Source of the DNA: JAUVKT01 sp942491535
Lineage (GTDB): Bacteria > Bacteroidota > Bacteroidia > Bacteroidales > VadinHA17
Reading direction: 5' to 3'
NCBI GenBank assembly: GCA_942491535.1
Contig: CALOBV010000012.1
Coordinates: forward strand, 62,001-126,000
Length of the DNA: 64,000 bases
Shown here one piece after another: positions 1 through 9,164 of this stretch. Positions within the stretch are counted from its first letter, which is position 1. Every line of letters starts with the position of its first letter. The notes beneath the pieces were generated by a model. The model was given only the letters and a program-made list of their open reading frames with translations, was not told the DNA's origin and did not search any database. Made by a program: the position numbers and the translations under genes.

Positions 1-94
1 CCAAAAACTTATGAGTCTGCTGGTCGTACATCTCGTGGTTTACCTCATACTCCTTCTTCCAGGGATAAGGATTGGGGTCGGGAATTTTCGTCAT
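1..94 (-). CDS. Partial hemerythrin-like protein (N-terminus only)
   Basis: Only the first 31 codons are visible, from an ATG at position 94 running off the left edge. The peptide starts MTKIPDPNPYPW and continues KKEYEVNHEMYDQQTHKFL. The spacing of W, EY.V and D.Q..H resembles the first helix of bacterial hemerythrins, which bind O2 at a di-iron site. One residue seems inserted between Q and H compared with the usual D.QH pattern, so the match is tentative. The rest of the gene, with the other iron ligands, lies outside the window. It could also be an unrelated small protein. Confidence 0.4.
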   Translation of the reverse strand, partial: MTKIPDPNPYPWKKEYEVNHEMYDQQTHKFL

Positions 95-180
95 CTCTCT
101 TGTATATAAGTCTCTGTTTATTTCCGCAATAAAAATACAACAGGAAGCTTATTGATTCAATGACTTATATCACTAATGTG

Positions 181-250
181 GCATGGAGCATGGAGCATGG
201 AGTTGCGTTGCTCTGCAACGCTGATGGCCGACAGCCAGCTGTAGGCTGGC
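181..250. repeat. GCATGGA heptamer array plus two small hairpins
   Basis: Three perfect copies of GCATGGA occupy 181-201. They are followed by a hairpin at 206-220 (CGTTGC, loop TCT, GCAACG) and another at 234-250 (GCCAGC, loop of five, GCTGGC). The block lies between the possible hemerythrin gene and the 3' end of the TonB receptor, so the hairpins could end or stabilise the receptor transcript. The remaining gap to 316 contains C-rich sequence with no visible gene. Confidence 0.7.
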
Positions 251-316
251 AAACCCCCTGCCCCCGGCCCCTTGCTTCGTCCGCCGAAGTTTTAACGACG
301 GCGGGCACCCTGCTCT

Positions 317-2722
317 TTATATAAAGACTCTCAGGGAGATAATAAAATTGCGTCCGGGGGCTACTATGCCTGATGAGTATGGCCTGTACCTGTGGTTAAG
401 TATGTTTTCTATACCTGTGTTAAGAATGCCGAAAGTACCCAGCTGGTAGGAGGTTTTAATATTTATTGTATACCACGAGGGGCTGTATGGATTATCATTA
501 ATGTCGAGGGCATAGATCTCGGGTTTATCCTGTTCGGATGGAGCCATCTCCGAATATGACAGTTCTCCGTTATAGCTGGCATAGAGATCGGCTTTGAATT
601 TCTTATTTTCATATACAAAGTGAGTAGAGCCATAAAGTGGTGAAACATGCCTTAGAGGTATGCCATCCTGGTCTTCGCCCTTTGTGTAGTTGAGGGTTGA
701 TTTTAATCTCAGGCTCTTTGCGGGAGCTACCTCTATGCTGGCATGTGCTCCATAAACCAATGCATTACCGCCATTTACCATAGCCAGTACCTTGCTCATT
801 TCGCCACTGTACATAATAGAGTCCTGTCCGTAAAAATCGAACTCACGGCGTACCATTGCATCTTCCAGAAGAGTAACAAAGCCAATAAGATCCAGTTTTA
901 CGGTTTTCCACATATCTTTTGACAGGCCAATGTCTATATTCCAGGCATATTCTGGATTAAGATCCGGATTTGGTACCACTACGTTACCCGGCTCTGAATC
1001 GAATACTTTTCCAACATCATCAAGATTAGGTGTTCTGAATCCGGAAGAAATATTCATGTTCAGTTTTGTCTTACTATCCGGCAGAAATACAAGTCCTACC
1101 GATCCTGTTACGGCACTGTTTTTCAGATCTATTTTTGTAAAGGGGAAGTTAAAGAATGAATTATCGACGATAGTAGAATGAAGCTCTGAATAATTGTAGC
1201 GTGCCCCTGTATTAATAAAAAATCTGCTGGATATATTAAAATTAAACCCGGCATAGGCAGCCATAGTATAGTACTTGTTATCACCGTCGGGATATCTTGT
1301 TGATTCTGGCGATGTTTCCTCCAGGTCGAAGTCCCATGAACTGGCAGTTGATGTAACATCGTTTAGTACTGCCTCGGCTCCATAGTAAATCTCATTTTCG
1401 CCTATAGATTTTTTGAAATCAATATTAGCAGAGTAGGCAATTACTTTTTCATAGCGCTGCGTGATTACCGGGTTATCAAATTTCCTGTCGTGCCGACTTT
1501 CACCGAAATCCTGTCTCGCCAGGACCGTCTTCATCTCGTCGAACAATATTGAGCCGGGTTTCCAGTCTGCACTTATACTGTTCATCATCCATTTTTGCGG
1601 ACCGTAATACCAGTCGCCATACTTAAGCACATCATCACCTGTGTACTGAATAAGCCTGTCGTAGCGTGGTATATCGGAGCTCCTGCTCAGATGACTGGCA
1701 AATACTACATTTAACTTCTCTGTTGGCTGGAAACGTAACTTATTGGTAAAGTTATATTGAGAATATGCAGTTCCAACCTGAAGATTGGGATTGGTATTGA
1801 CAAACATTGAATCAACACCATTAAGCTGTTTTTGATAGTTTCGCCGCACATAATCGGGGTGTTTTGTGTTGCCCATCATCAGGTCGTCGAAAGTAGAAAA
1901 TGTTACACTTGAGAGGAAGGCAACCTTTGATCCGCCGATATTAAAATGCACATGACCGGTAGTTTCTTTATTGGCAGTAGATCTTCGCCCCATGGCTTCG
2001 ACCCTGACATTGGTTTTTTCGCTGGTTGAAAGGAGGGCTTTCTTTGAATTGAAATTCATTACGCCTCCTATTGCATCGCTTCCGTACACAACTGCTCCGG
2101 GACCGAATATTACTTCGGTCGACTCCATAATATTAGGATCAATAGATATTACATTCTGCACATTGCCCTCTCTGAATATTGCAGTATTCATCCTTACTCC
2201 ATCAACAACCAGGAGTACCCTGTTAGTGGCAAATCCCCTGATCATCGGGCTTCCGCCACCCAGCTGACTTTTTTGCACAAATACCTCATCAGATGAGCTA
2301 AGCAGGTCGGCTGCTGTTTGAGCGTTTGCAAAGTCAATTTCAGGCTTACGAACCTGTACAATCTTATTCGGAACCTCCATCTTGCTTTGCTCCCATCGGT
2401 TTGCCGAAACTACAAATTCTTCAATATCGAAGGTCAGATAGAGCATCAGGACTATGTATTGGCTGTCTTCTATTTCCTTCCTTGTAAGCCTGATATTTTC
2501 GTATGAAGGATGCTGGAAGTTAAGATAATCGTTGTCGCCGAAAGAGTTTATACTAAATTCGCCGGCAAGGTCAGTATATCCGAATTTGGTTTTGCTGTCG
2601 TTGTAAACAGCAACATCCTTAATAGGTTTTTGGTCTGAGGCATCTATTACAACAATTTTCTGAGCATGTAAGCACTGCCAGGAAATGATTAATAACAGGC
2701 CTGTAATAATTTGTTTAAACAT
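317..2722 (-). CDS. TonB-dependent outer-membrane receptor, heme/hemoglobin-receptor type
   Basis: This is a complete TonB-dependent receptor of about 801 residues. The start at 2722 gives a clean signal peptide (MFKQIITGLLLIISWQC, cleavage near LHAQ); an upstream in-frame extension to 2767 is unlikely because it would bury that peptide. After the signal comes a carboxypeptidase-regulatory-like domain of about 90 residues (DASDQKPIKDVAVYN), then the plug with GSPMIRGF, VLLVVDGVRMN and YGSDAIGGVMNF. These plug motifs resemble hemoglobin/transferrin-type and HmuR-like receptors, so heme or iron uptake is a reasonable guess, but the ligand is not shown. The barrel ends in the aromatic-rich IISLRVFI. 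No partner transport genes are adjacent, and the gene diverges from the operon starting at 2855. Confidence 0.88.
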   Translation of the reverse strand: MFKQIITGLLLIISWQCLHAQKIVVIDASDQKPIKDVAVYNDSKTKFGYTDLAGEFSINSFGDNDYLNFQHPSYENIRLTRKEIEDSQYIVLMLYLTFDIEEFVVSANRWEQSKMEVPNKIVQVRKPEIDFANAQTAADLLSSSDEVFVQKSQLGGGSPMIRGFATNRVLLVVDGVRMNTAIFREGNVQNVISIDPNIMESTEVIFGPGAVVYGSDAIGGVMNFNSKKALLSTSEKTNVRVEAMGRRSTANKETTGHVHFNIGGSKVAFLSSVTFSTFDDLMMGNTKHPDYVRRNYQKQLNGVDSMFVNTNPNLQVGTAYSQYNFTNKLRFQPTEKLNVVFASHLSRSSDIPRYDRLIQYTGDDVLKYGDWYYGPQKWMMNSISADWKPGSILFDEMKTVLARQDFGESRHDRKFDNPVITQRYEKVIAYSANIDFKKSIGENEIYYGAEAVLNDVTSTASSWDFDLEETSPESTRYPDGDNKYYTMAAYAGFNFNISSRFFINTGARYNYSELHSTIVDNSFFNFPFTKIDLKNSAVTGSVGLVFLPDSKTKLNMNISSGFRTPNLDDVGKVFDSEPGNVVVPNPDLNPEYAWNIDIGLSKDMWKTVKLDLIGFVTLLEDAMVRREFDFYGQDSIMYSGEMSKVLAMVNGGNALVYGAHASIEVAPAKSLRLKSTLNYTKGEDQDGIPLRHVSPLYGSTHFVYENKKFKADLYASYNGELSYSEMAPSEQDKPEIYALDINDNPYSPSWYTINIKTSYQLGTFGILNTGIENILNHRYRPYSSGIVAPGRNFIISLRVFI

Positions 2723-2854
2723 AGTAGTTGGTTCCCCTGCGGTCACGATATTCAAAAATCGTACCACCTTGGCTGCTTTGGATGCAAGTTAACCAGAAAT
2801 GATTATATTTTATTACTTTTATATGGTGTAAAACTGCTAAAACATGGTTAAAAA

Positions 2855-5545
2855 GTGTTAAAAAAAGGGACTGTTATATTCATAGTAATTCTGGTAGGAT
2901 CAATGGCTGTTCTGGCCTACTATCTTAAGCAAAAAAGAGAGGCATATGTTGCCAGTCCATACAAGACAATTCCTATGGATGCAGGAATGATTCTTGAAGC
3001 TGTAAACCTTCCTGATCTTCTGGAAGAGCTTGCTTCAGACAATAATATCATTGCTGAGATGGAACAAATTGCCCCCCTGCAGAGTTTCAGGGATGGTGTT
3101 ATATTGCTGGACTCAATAGTTCATACGCGCGATATGAGGGCGTTCTTTGGATCTGTGCCGGTACTGATTTCTTTTCACCAGATGGGCAGAGACAGGATTG
3201 AGCTTTTCTATTCGCTGGCCCTTCCACCGGAGATAAAAGAAAGACATATACGTGAGATGCTTGGCGGGAACAGTAAGCTGAGCTATGGGATTAAGGAGTA
3301 CCAGGGCTACAGGGTTTTTGAGGTTGAAACAAGAGATATTGAGAGTGTCTCGCTTTACCTGTCGTATGTAAAGGGAGTATTGATAGTGAGCAGGTCGAGA
3401 ATATTAATCGAAGCGGGAGTAAGACAGTCTGAACAGGTGCACGATATCCGAAGCAGGGAGGGGTTTAAGGAAGTATTGTCGGCTGCAGGTAAGAATGATA
3501 ATAAATTGATTATTGTTTTTGAAAATTTTCAGAAGATTACCTCACTGGCCGGTAGAGGAGGGGAATCGCCATTGAGCAGCAGGGTAGCAAATCTCGCCTT
3601 AAGTGCAGAGACAGACATATACCTTAAAAGCAATAACCTGATACTTTCTGGTTATATTGAAGCGAGCGATAGTTCTAACCTGCTTTCGCCCTTCCTCAGC
3701 TATTCGCCCGGCAGTTTTGATTCATATTCGGTAATTCCTTCCAATGTAGCAATGTTTGAGTCGATGATCGGCATATCAGAATGGCCGGCTGTTAAACGTA
3801 CACATATTGAAGGTGTTACCAGGTACCTGGCAGATATAATCAGATCTCAGCTGGAAGGAGAGCTTACAAAGATGTATTTTGATCTTAATGGAGAAGACCG
3901 CGCCCGTAATAAAATGACAGTTTATAAGCTAAAAGGACAGAATGCTACTGAAAAAGCCTTTACAGAGGAGCTCGAAAACTATTACAGCCGACTGGGTTCA
4001 GAACAGGGAGACTATACGATAGAATATAAACCTGATGATGAGAGCAGTTACACTATCTACAGGCTGCCCGACAATAAGCTGCCTGAGGCTCTTGCCGGCA
4101 GTTTTACCAGTGATTACAGCGGAAGGTATGCAACCTTTTTCGAGGGCTACCTTGTCATAGGAGAAAGTCATGGATCTATATCTAAATTTATCTATGATAA
4201 CATACTAAACAGAACGCTGGCAAATGATCTTTCATACCGTGAATTTGAGAGTACCTTACCAAGCAGATCGGCATATTATTTCTATGCTGTGCCCTCAAAA
4301 ATAATGGATCTTTTGCCTGAGCTTTTAAACGATGATATTGTGAAGGGGCTGGATAAATATATTAACTCGCTAAAGAAGGTGCAGGCTGTCGGGCTTCAGC
4401 TTTCTCCAAGTAATGATATGATCTATACCACCCTGTCTGTGCTTATCGAGCCTGAGATAAAGGAAGAGGCCACTGCTCAGTGGGAGAGCCTGCTCGACAC
4501 AGTACTCTACTCCAAGCCCCTGTTTTTTACCAATCATTATACCGGACGTAACGAAATATTTGTACAGGATCTTAATAAGAATGTTTACCTGATTAATTCG
4601 GCAGGAAGAATTTTGTGGAAACTCAGGCTATCGGAAAAAATTGTGGGAGAGGCGGTAATGATTGATTATTATAAGAATTCCAAGTACCAGATATTATTTG
4701 CCACCGAAAATAGTTTGCATATTCTCGACAGAAATGGAAACTATGTGGAGAGGTATCCCGTTAAATTAAGAGCCCCGGCCAGTAACGGTTTGGCGGTCTT
4801 TGATTATGAGAACAATAAAGATTACAGGCTCTTTATCTGTGGTAACGACCGAATGGTATACCTTTATGATAAGAGTGGTAACACAGTGAAGGGATGGAAT
4901 CAGTTTAAGACTAACGGCGAGGTAAAATCGAATATTGAGTTCTTCAGGGTGTCCGGGAAAGACTACCTGGTGGTGAACGATAGTGAGAATATGTATATTC
5001 TTGATAGAAAAGGCAATGAAAGAGTAAAGGTAAAGGAGCCTATTGCAAGAGCTTCTCATTCTGCTCTGAGACTTACAAATGAAAGCTCGCCCAGGCTCAT
5101 ATTATCGTCAAAGGATGGTAGTCTTAAGCTAATCTCTTTTAATGGTGATGTGGAAACTATAAGCCTGGGAGAGTTTAGCCAGGATCATATATTCGATCAG
5201 TTTGATGTCGATGCAGATGGAATGGGTGAATATATCTTTATTGATAAAGGAAAAATTTACGCCTTCGATAATAACAGGTCGAAGATGTTCGTTGAATCAA
5301 CAGGGTCTGATAATGTATACGGACCCTATGGGCTGGAATTTGGGAGCAATGATAAAAAAATTGGATTTGTCGACGCTGGTAGCGGGCAAATACATATAAT
5401 CGATAGCAGGGGGAAAACCCTGAAGGGATTTCCGCTGGCAGGAAGTACACCATTTTCGGTAGGCAAGCTTACCGGGAGTAGTAGTTTCAACCTTATAACA
5501 GGAGGAAGAGACAGTTTTATTTATAACTATGAGTTAAAGAGATAA
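2855..5545 (+). CDS. Membrane-anchored DUF3352-like protein with C-terminal beta-propeller
   Basis: This 896-residue protein has one N-terminal membrane segment (about residues 6-23) and then a long periplasmic part. Residues 35-550 resemble DUF3352-type proteins (PMDAGMILEAVNLPDLLEEL near the start). From about residue 555 there are repeated blades of the type VYLINSAGRILWK, LHILDRNGNYVERYP and VYLYDKSGNTVKGW, which indicate a PQQ- or WD-like beta-propeller. The start is a GTG, because an in-frame TAA at 2849 excludes anything further upstream; the ATG at 2844 is in another frame and stops at once. It is the first gene of a four-gene same-strand run (to 8922) with an outer-membrane lipoprotein and a predicted barrel, so a periplasm-spanning assembly is possible. 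No catalytic motif is visible and the function is unknown. Confidence 0.8.
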   Translation: MLKKGTVIFIVILVGSMAVLAYYLKQKREAYVASPYKTIPMDAGMILEAVNLPDLLEELASDNNIIAEMEQIAPLQSFRDGVILLDSIVHTRDMRAFFGSVPVLISFHQMGRDRIELFYSLALPPEIKERHIREMLGGNSKLSYGIKEYQGYRVFEVETRDIESVSLYLSYVKGVLIVSRSRILIEAGVRQSEQVHDIRSREGFKEVLSAAGKNDNKLIIVFENFQKITSLAGRGGESPLSSRVANLALSAETDIYLKSNNLILSGYIEASDSSNLLSPFLSYSPGSFDSYSVIPSNVAMFESMIGISEWPAVKRTHIEGVTRYLADIIRSQLEGELTKMYFDLNGEDRARNKMTVYKLKGQNATEKAFTEELENYYSRLGSEQGDYTIEYKPDDESSYTIYRLPDNKLPEALAGSFTSDYSGRYATFFEGYLVIGESHGSISKFIYDNILNRTLANDLSYREFESTLPSRSAYYFYAVPSKIMDLLPELLNDDIVKGLDKYINSLKKVQAVGLQLSPSNDMIYTTLSVLIEPEIKEEATAQWESLLDTVLYSKPLFFTNHYTGRNEIFVQDLNKNVYLINSAGRILWKLRLSEKIVGEAVMIDYYKNSKYQILFATENSLHILDRNGNYVERYPVKLRAPASNGLAVFDYENNKDYRLFICGNDRMVYLYDKSGNTVKGWNQFKTNGEVKSNIEFFRVSGKDYLVVNDSENMYILDRKGNERVKVKEPIARASHSALRLTNESSPRLILSSKDGSLKLISFNGDVETISLGEFSQDHIFDQFDVDADGMGEYIFIDKGKIYAFDNNRSKMFVESTGSDNVYGPYGLEFGSNDKKIGFVDAGSGQIHIIDSRGKTLKGFPLAGSTPFSVGKLTGSSSFNLITGGRDSFIYNYELKR

Positions 5546-5555
5546 TATTATCGAT

Positions 5556-7139
5556 ATGAAAAAATCACTATTTTTTATTCTGGCCGTTATCCTTGTTGCA
5601 GGATGTACCAAGATGACAGTCGACACCGATAAAATATCAAGCCGGGTTAGTCTTAAACCCAGCTTTGTGGTGGCAGTATCGGGTAATGTTAACCTGGGCG
5701 ACCTGATTCAGCCCGGAGACACTATCCTTGATCCCAGAGATACCATCCTGTTTGACGAAACAGGCCTGATGAAGATCTTCGTATATGAGGATTCTCTTCT
5801 GAGTATCTCTGTTAATGATTTATACTCAGGGTTTTCGGATGAATCTTTTACAGGCACTTACGATATACTATCATCCGAAAGTGAGTTAATCGAAGAGAAT
5901 ATTGATATTGATCCCGGGATGGATATTGAACTCAGGTCGATGAAAATAACAACGGGTGAAATAACTTATTCAATAGTTTCATCATGTGACTTCCCGATTG
6001 AGTTTGTACTGACCCTTACAGGGATATACGATGAGACACTTAATCCTATTCAGGAGTTAATTTTCATCGGGGCAAATGCTTCAGTAAGTGGAGCTGTAAA
6101 CCTTGATAACGCACTTGTTGATTTTACGCTTGACGGGACGCAACCATATAACAGGATGGTTGTAAGCGGACTGGTTACACCTGGAGGAACAGGTACTGAA
6201 CCAATGGGATCGATAAGCCTTGATATCAATGTTCCTGAACCCAACTACGACTATATTACAGGGTATTTTGGTATGCAGACCGAGGGAGAGGATAATGATA
6301 CTATCGACCTTGACCTGGGTGAGATTTTTGCAGGTAATACAAATGCTTTTTACTTTGCTAATCCAATAATGAGAATGCACTACAAGAACTCTTTCGGTTT
6401 ACCTATTGAGATTGCTGCTGAAGCAAGAGGACTCAGTGATGAAGGAGGGGATGTAGGCCTGAACAGGGCCCCGGAAGATCTTTTATATCCCACAACTATT
6501 GAAACACGTGATGTAGAGGCAACATTTGTTATTGATAAGGACAATTCCGATCTGCCTGAGCTTGTTTCAATGTTTCCCGATGATATAATTTTTGGTGGCT
6601 CTGCAACAACAAACCCCCTGGGTGATGTGGGACCCGACAATATTGTTTTCAGCGACAGCAGGCTGCTTGTTGACCTTGAGGTTGAGCTGCCAATGGAATT
6701 CTGGATGAATAACCTTGTGCTATCCGATACAATAGATAACTTCCTATTACCTGACGAGGATGGTGATAGCCCACTTGATTTTATTGATGAGTTTGAATTA
6801 AGGATGTTTATTGAAAATGGCTTCCCGCTGGGAGGGAAATTTTCAATAACCCTGTATGATTCGACTAATGCAGTGGAGAAGAGCATGATTGAAACAGGAG
6901 ATTTTTTTGATCCTGCCCCGGTCGATGCAAACGGAATTGTTACTTCATCAACTGAGAAGTCAACAGTTTTAACTCTAACTGATGAATTTATGGAAGACGG
7001 CCTTGTGGCCGAGAAAATGATAATCAATTTTACTTTTAATACTACAGGAAGCGGATCACAGGCAGTGAAAATAATGTCTGATTACAGTATCTATTTCAGG
7101 GCAGGATTGGTTGTTAAAGCCGGTTTCGATGAATATTAA
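5556..7139 (+). CDS. Lipoprotein of unknown function
   Basis: A 527-residue protein with a lipoprotein signal: MKKSLFFILAVILVAGC puts the lipidated cysteine at residue 17. The rest is rich in beta-forming and acidic residues (many D/E, few K/R) with no family I recognise. Several segments read like immunoglobulin or jelly-roll sandwiches, for example VTLTL-type strands separated by DTI/DTL turns, but I cannot assign a domain. It starts 10 bp after the DUF3352-like gene and overlaps the next gene by a few codons, so the genes are very likely co-transcribed. Export to the outer membrane is expected from the lipobox. Function unknown. Confidence 0.85.
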   Translation: MKKSLFFILAVILVAGCTKMTVDTDKISSRVSLKPSFVVAVSGNVNLGDLIQPGDTILDPRDTILFDETGLMKIFVYEDSLLSISVNDLYSGFSDESFTGTYDILSSESELIEENIDIDPGMDIELRSMKITTGEITYSIVSSCDFPIEFVLTLTGIYDETLNPIQELIFIGANASVSGAVNLDNALVDFTLDGTQPYNRMVVSGLVTPGGTGTEPMGSISLDINVPEPNYDYITGYFGMQTEGEDNDTIDLDLGEIFAGNTNAFYFANPIMRMHYKNSFGLPIEIAAEARGLSDEGGDVGLNRAPEDLLYPTTIETRDVEATFVIDKDNSDLPELVSMFPDDIIFGGSATTNPLGDVGPDNIVFSDSRLLVDLEVELPMEFWMNNLVLSDTIDNFLLPDEDGDSPLDFIDEFELRMFIENGFPLGGKFSITLYDSTNAVEKSMIETGDFFDPAPVDANGIVTSSTEKSTVLTLTDEFMEDGLVAEKMIINFTFNTTGSGSQAVKIMSDYSIYFRAGLVVKAGFDEY

Positions 7140-8616
7140 AATAATGGAAGTGATGATAAATAATAGAAGCAAATATATTATTATACTGTTACTGCTGCTT
7201 TCAGTAAGCACAGCTCTACAGGCACAGATAAGTCAGACCATGTATTTCCTTGGATTGCCACAGTCTAATATGGCTAACCCGGCATTCAGACCTTCTGGTA
7301 AAACTTATATTGGTATACCTGTTTTATCGAACACTTATGTGAGTGTGAACAATAATATGTTCAAACTGACCGAGATGCTACAGCCTATGCCCGGTTACGA
7401 TTCAACAATTACCATCCTTCATCCGGATTACGACCTGGATGCATTTCTTAACAGCCTTGGTAATACCGGTAAAATAAATTTAGATGCATCGGTTCAGCTT
7501 CTTGGACTGGGCTTTACGGTTTCTAACGACTGGTATGTTGACCTTAGCCTTTCGCAGAAGATAAGTACTTCGGCTTATATACCCGGAGATCTTTTTACCC
7601 TTGTTTTAAAAGGTAATGAAAGTTTCCTGGGATCAACCATCGATCTCTCGGGCCTGGGATTTGAGGCAATGCAATATATGGAATCGAGTGTAGGGATCTC
7701 AAAAAATATAAATGAAAAACTCAGAGTAGGCGGAAGACTTAAGATATTATTTGGTGGCGCCGGTGCGTCTATCGATAACCAGCGCCTGGATATAGACGTG
7801 GGCAATGATTTTTCACATACCATACACAGCGATCTGGTATTAAATGTATCAGGGCCGGTTGACTTCTATACAAATGATGATAATATGATTGATTCGGTGG
7901 CGTTTAGAGACGAAATAAACCCCTTTGATCTTATCTTGAACGGGAAAAATTCAGGAGTAGCATTTGATTTCGGAGCTGAATACCAGTTATTACCAAACCT
8001 GAGCCTGTCTGCAAGTATTGTTGACCTGGGTTTTATAGGATGGAAGAGTGATGTGTTTAACCTTAAGGCCACCAATAACTTCTCCTTTGATGCCTTTGAT
8101 CTGACAGATGTTATATCAGGAGAGCAGGACTTTGATAGTATGCTTGAAAACCTCGGAGATTCATTAAAGAATTCGTTCCAGCTTGTTGATGGAGAAAACA
8201 AGTTCAATATGGGTCTTCCCACAAAGATTTTCCTGGGGGCTCAATATAGGCCTATCGACTTATTTGGTGTTGGTGTTCTTTCAAGAACCACTTTTAACCA
8301 GGGTCATATATCTCAGGCATTATCGCTGTCAGGCACACTCTATGCAGGCGACGCTTTTTCTTCGTCGCTTACCTATACCATGGTAAACAGGTCATATGCT
8401 AACCTTGGCTTTGGTTTTGCTGCCAAGCTGGGCCCGGTACAGTTTTATACTATAGCCGATCAGATACCACTTACCTGGGTTAAATTTACCGAATCAGGAG
8501 GGAAGAGTTTCTCACTTCCCAACAGAATTGATTATTTGTCGCTTCGCTTTGGTATAAACCTGGTATTTGGCAAAATGAAGCATAAGGCAATTGACAAACC
8601 AATGTTACTGGAGTAG
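7129..8616 (+). CDS. Outer-membrane beta-barrel protein, DUF5723 type
   Basis: About 495 residues with a signal peptide (SKYIIILLLLLSVSTALQAQ) and many alternating hydrophobic strands ending near LSLRFGINLVFGK. The N-terminus (FLGLPQSNMANPAFRP, then GIPVLSNTYVSVNNN) matches the layout of DUF5723 proteins, Bacteroidota-specific predicted barrels. The start is uncertain: ATG at 7129 overlaps the end of the upstream lipoprotein gene (stop 7137-7139), while ATGs at 7144 and 7153 give shorter, cleaner signal peptides. The overlap suggests translational coupling. No ligand or enzyme function can be read from the sequence. Confidence 0.8.
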   Translation: MNIKIMEVMINNRSKYIIILLLLLSVSTALQAQISQTMYFLGLPQSNMANPAFRPSGKTYIGIPVLSNTYVSVNNNMFKLTEMLQPMPGYDSTITILHPDYDLDAFLNSLGNTGKINLDASVQLLGLGFTVSNDWYVDLSLSQKISTSAYIPGDLFTLVLKGNESFLGSTIDLSGLGFEAMQYMESSVGISKNINEKLRVGGRLKILFGGAGASIDNQRLDIDVGNDFSHTIHSDLVLNVSGPVDFYTNDDNMIDSVAFRDEINPFDLILNGKNSGVAFDFGAEYQLLPNLSLSASIVDLGFIGWKSDVFNLKATNNFSFDAFDLTDVISGEQDFDSMLENLGDSLKNSFQLVDGENKFNMGLPTKIFLGAQYRPIDLFGVGVLSRTTFNQGHISQALSLSGTLYAGDAFSSSLTYTMVNRSYANLGFGFAAKLGPVQFYTIADQIPLTWVKFTESGGKSFSLPNRIDYLSLRFGINLVFGKMKHKAIDKPMLLE

Positions 8617-8622
8617 ACGGAA

Positions 8623-8922
8623 ATGACAATATTAATTAGAGTATTATTATTCGCTTTACTTATCTATCTTATTATTAAGATGATAAGAGAGTTCCTGGCT
8701 GGGCCTAAAGAGGAAGATACGAATGTTAAATCTTCGGCTAAGGAACGTAAGGTGTCAAGAGATGTGGGGGAATATGTCGACTTTGAAGAAGTGAAAGAAG
8801 GCAAAGGGCAAAGGGCGAAGGGCGAAGGGCACACCGGCGAGAGAACCGGCAAGGAGCAGGGAGCAGGGAGCAAGGGGTCAAGAGTTAGTGATAAGGGCAG
8901 GGGCACAAGGGATTTCAGGTAA
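8623..8922 (+). CDS. Small membrane protein, DUF4834 type, with a repeat-derived tail
   Basis: A 99-residue protein with one N-terminal membrane helix (TILIRVLLFALLIYLIIK) followed by a basic linker and the motif DVGEYVDFEE. A GEYVDFEE-like ending is what I recall for DUF4834, whose members usually stop soon after it. Here about 38 more residues follow (KEGKGQRAKGEGHTGER and onward). They are encoded by GGCAAAG/GGCGAAG heptamers at 8800-8827 and GGAGCAR heptamers at 8853-8873, so the tail looks like repeat DNA read into the frame. It is the last gene of the operon, 6 bp after the barrel gene. Function unknown. Confidence 0.65.
   Translation: MTILIRVLLFALLIYLIIKMIREFLAGPKEEDTNVKSSAKERKVSRDVGEYVDFEEVKEGKGQRAKGEGHTGERTGKEQGAGSKGSRVSDKGRGTRDFR
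8800..8873 (+). repeat. Heptamer arrays inside the 3' end of the DUF4834-type gene
   Basis: Positions 8800-8827 hold GGCAAAG, GGCAAAG, GGCGAAG, GGCGAAG. Positions 8853-8873 hold GGAGCAG, GGAGCAG, GGAGCAA. The first array matches in reverse complement the TTNGCCC-type arrays at 26033-26067 and 57200-57248, and directly the GCAAAGG array near 30655. Confidence 0.85.
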
Positions 8923-8963
8923 AAGGTTGGGAATGAGTTTAGAATGAGTTTATATCCAGGCTA

Positions 8964-9164
8964 TAGGCTTTAGGCTTTAGGCTTTAGGCTATCGACTATC
9001 TACTCTTGACTATCGACTCTTGACTATCGACTATTGACTATCGACTATACTCTTGACTATTGACTATCGACTATCGACTCTTGACTATCGACTATCGACT
9101 ATCGACTCTTGACTATTGACTATCGACTATCGACTCTTGACTATCGACTTCTCACTTCTCACTT
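8964..9164. repeat. Long heptamer array (TAGGCTT, then TCGACTA/TTGACTA/TCGACTC)
   Basis: The region reads as 28 successive 7-bp units with one 5-bp break at 9048-9052. Four TAGGCTT-type units (8964-8991) are followed by about twenty units alternating among TCGACTA, TTGACTA and TCGACTC, ending with TCGACTT and two CTCACTT units. The array fills the gap between two convergent genes, and its right end contains the TGA stop (9152-9154) of the mlaF reading frame. The 40 bp before it (8923-8963) show no gene. Confidence 0.95.

Noticed and set aside
2723..2767. N-terminal extension of the first TonB receptor
   Set aside because: It would place 15 residues before an otherwise perfect signal peptide.
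2844..2861. ATG start for the DUF3352-like gene
   Set aside because: The ATG at 2844 is in another frame and reaches TAA after five codons; the GTG at 2855 is the only start that fits.
6380..7027. A 215-codon antisense reading frame opposite the lipoprotein gene
   Set aside because: It is serine-rich shadow coding of a clear lipoprotein gene, without start context or homology.
8664..8906. An 80-codon antisense frame with proline/serine repeats
   Set aside because: It is the reverse reading of the heptamer-containing DUF4834-type gene.
8964..9164. CRISPR array
   Set aside because: Units are 7 bp with no unique spacers, and no cas genes are present.
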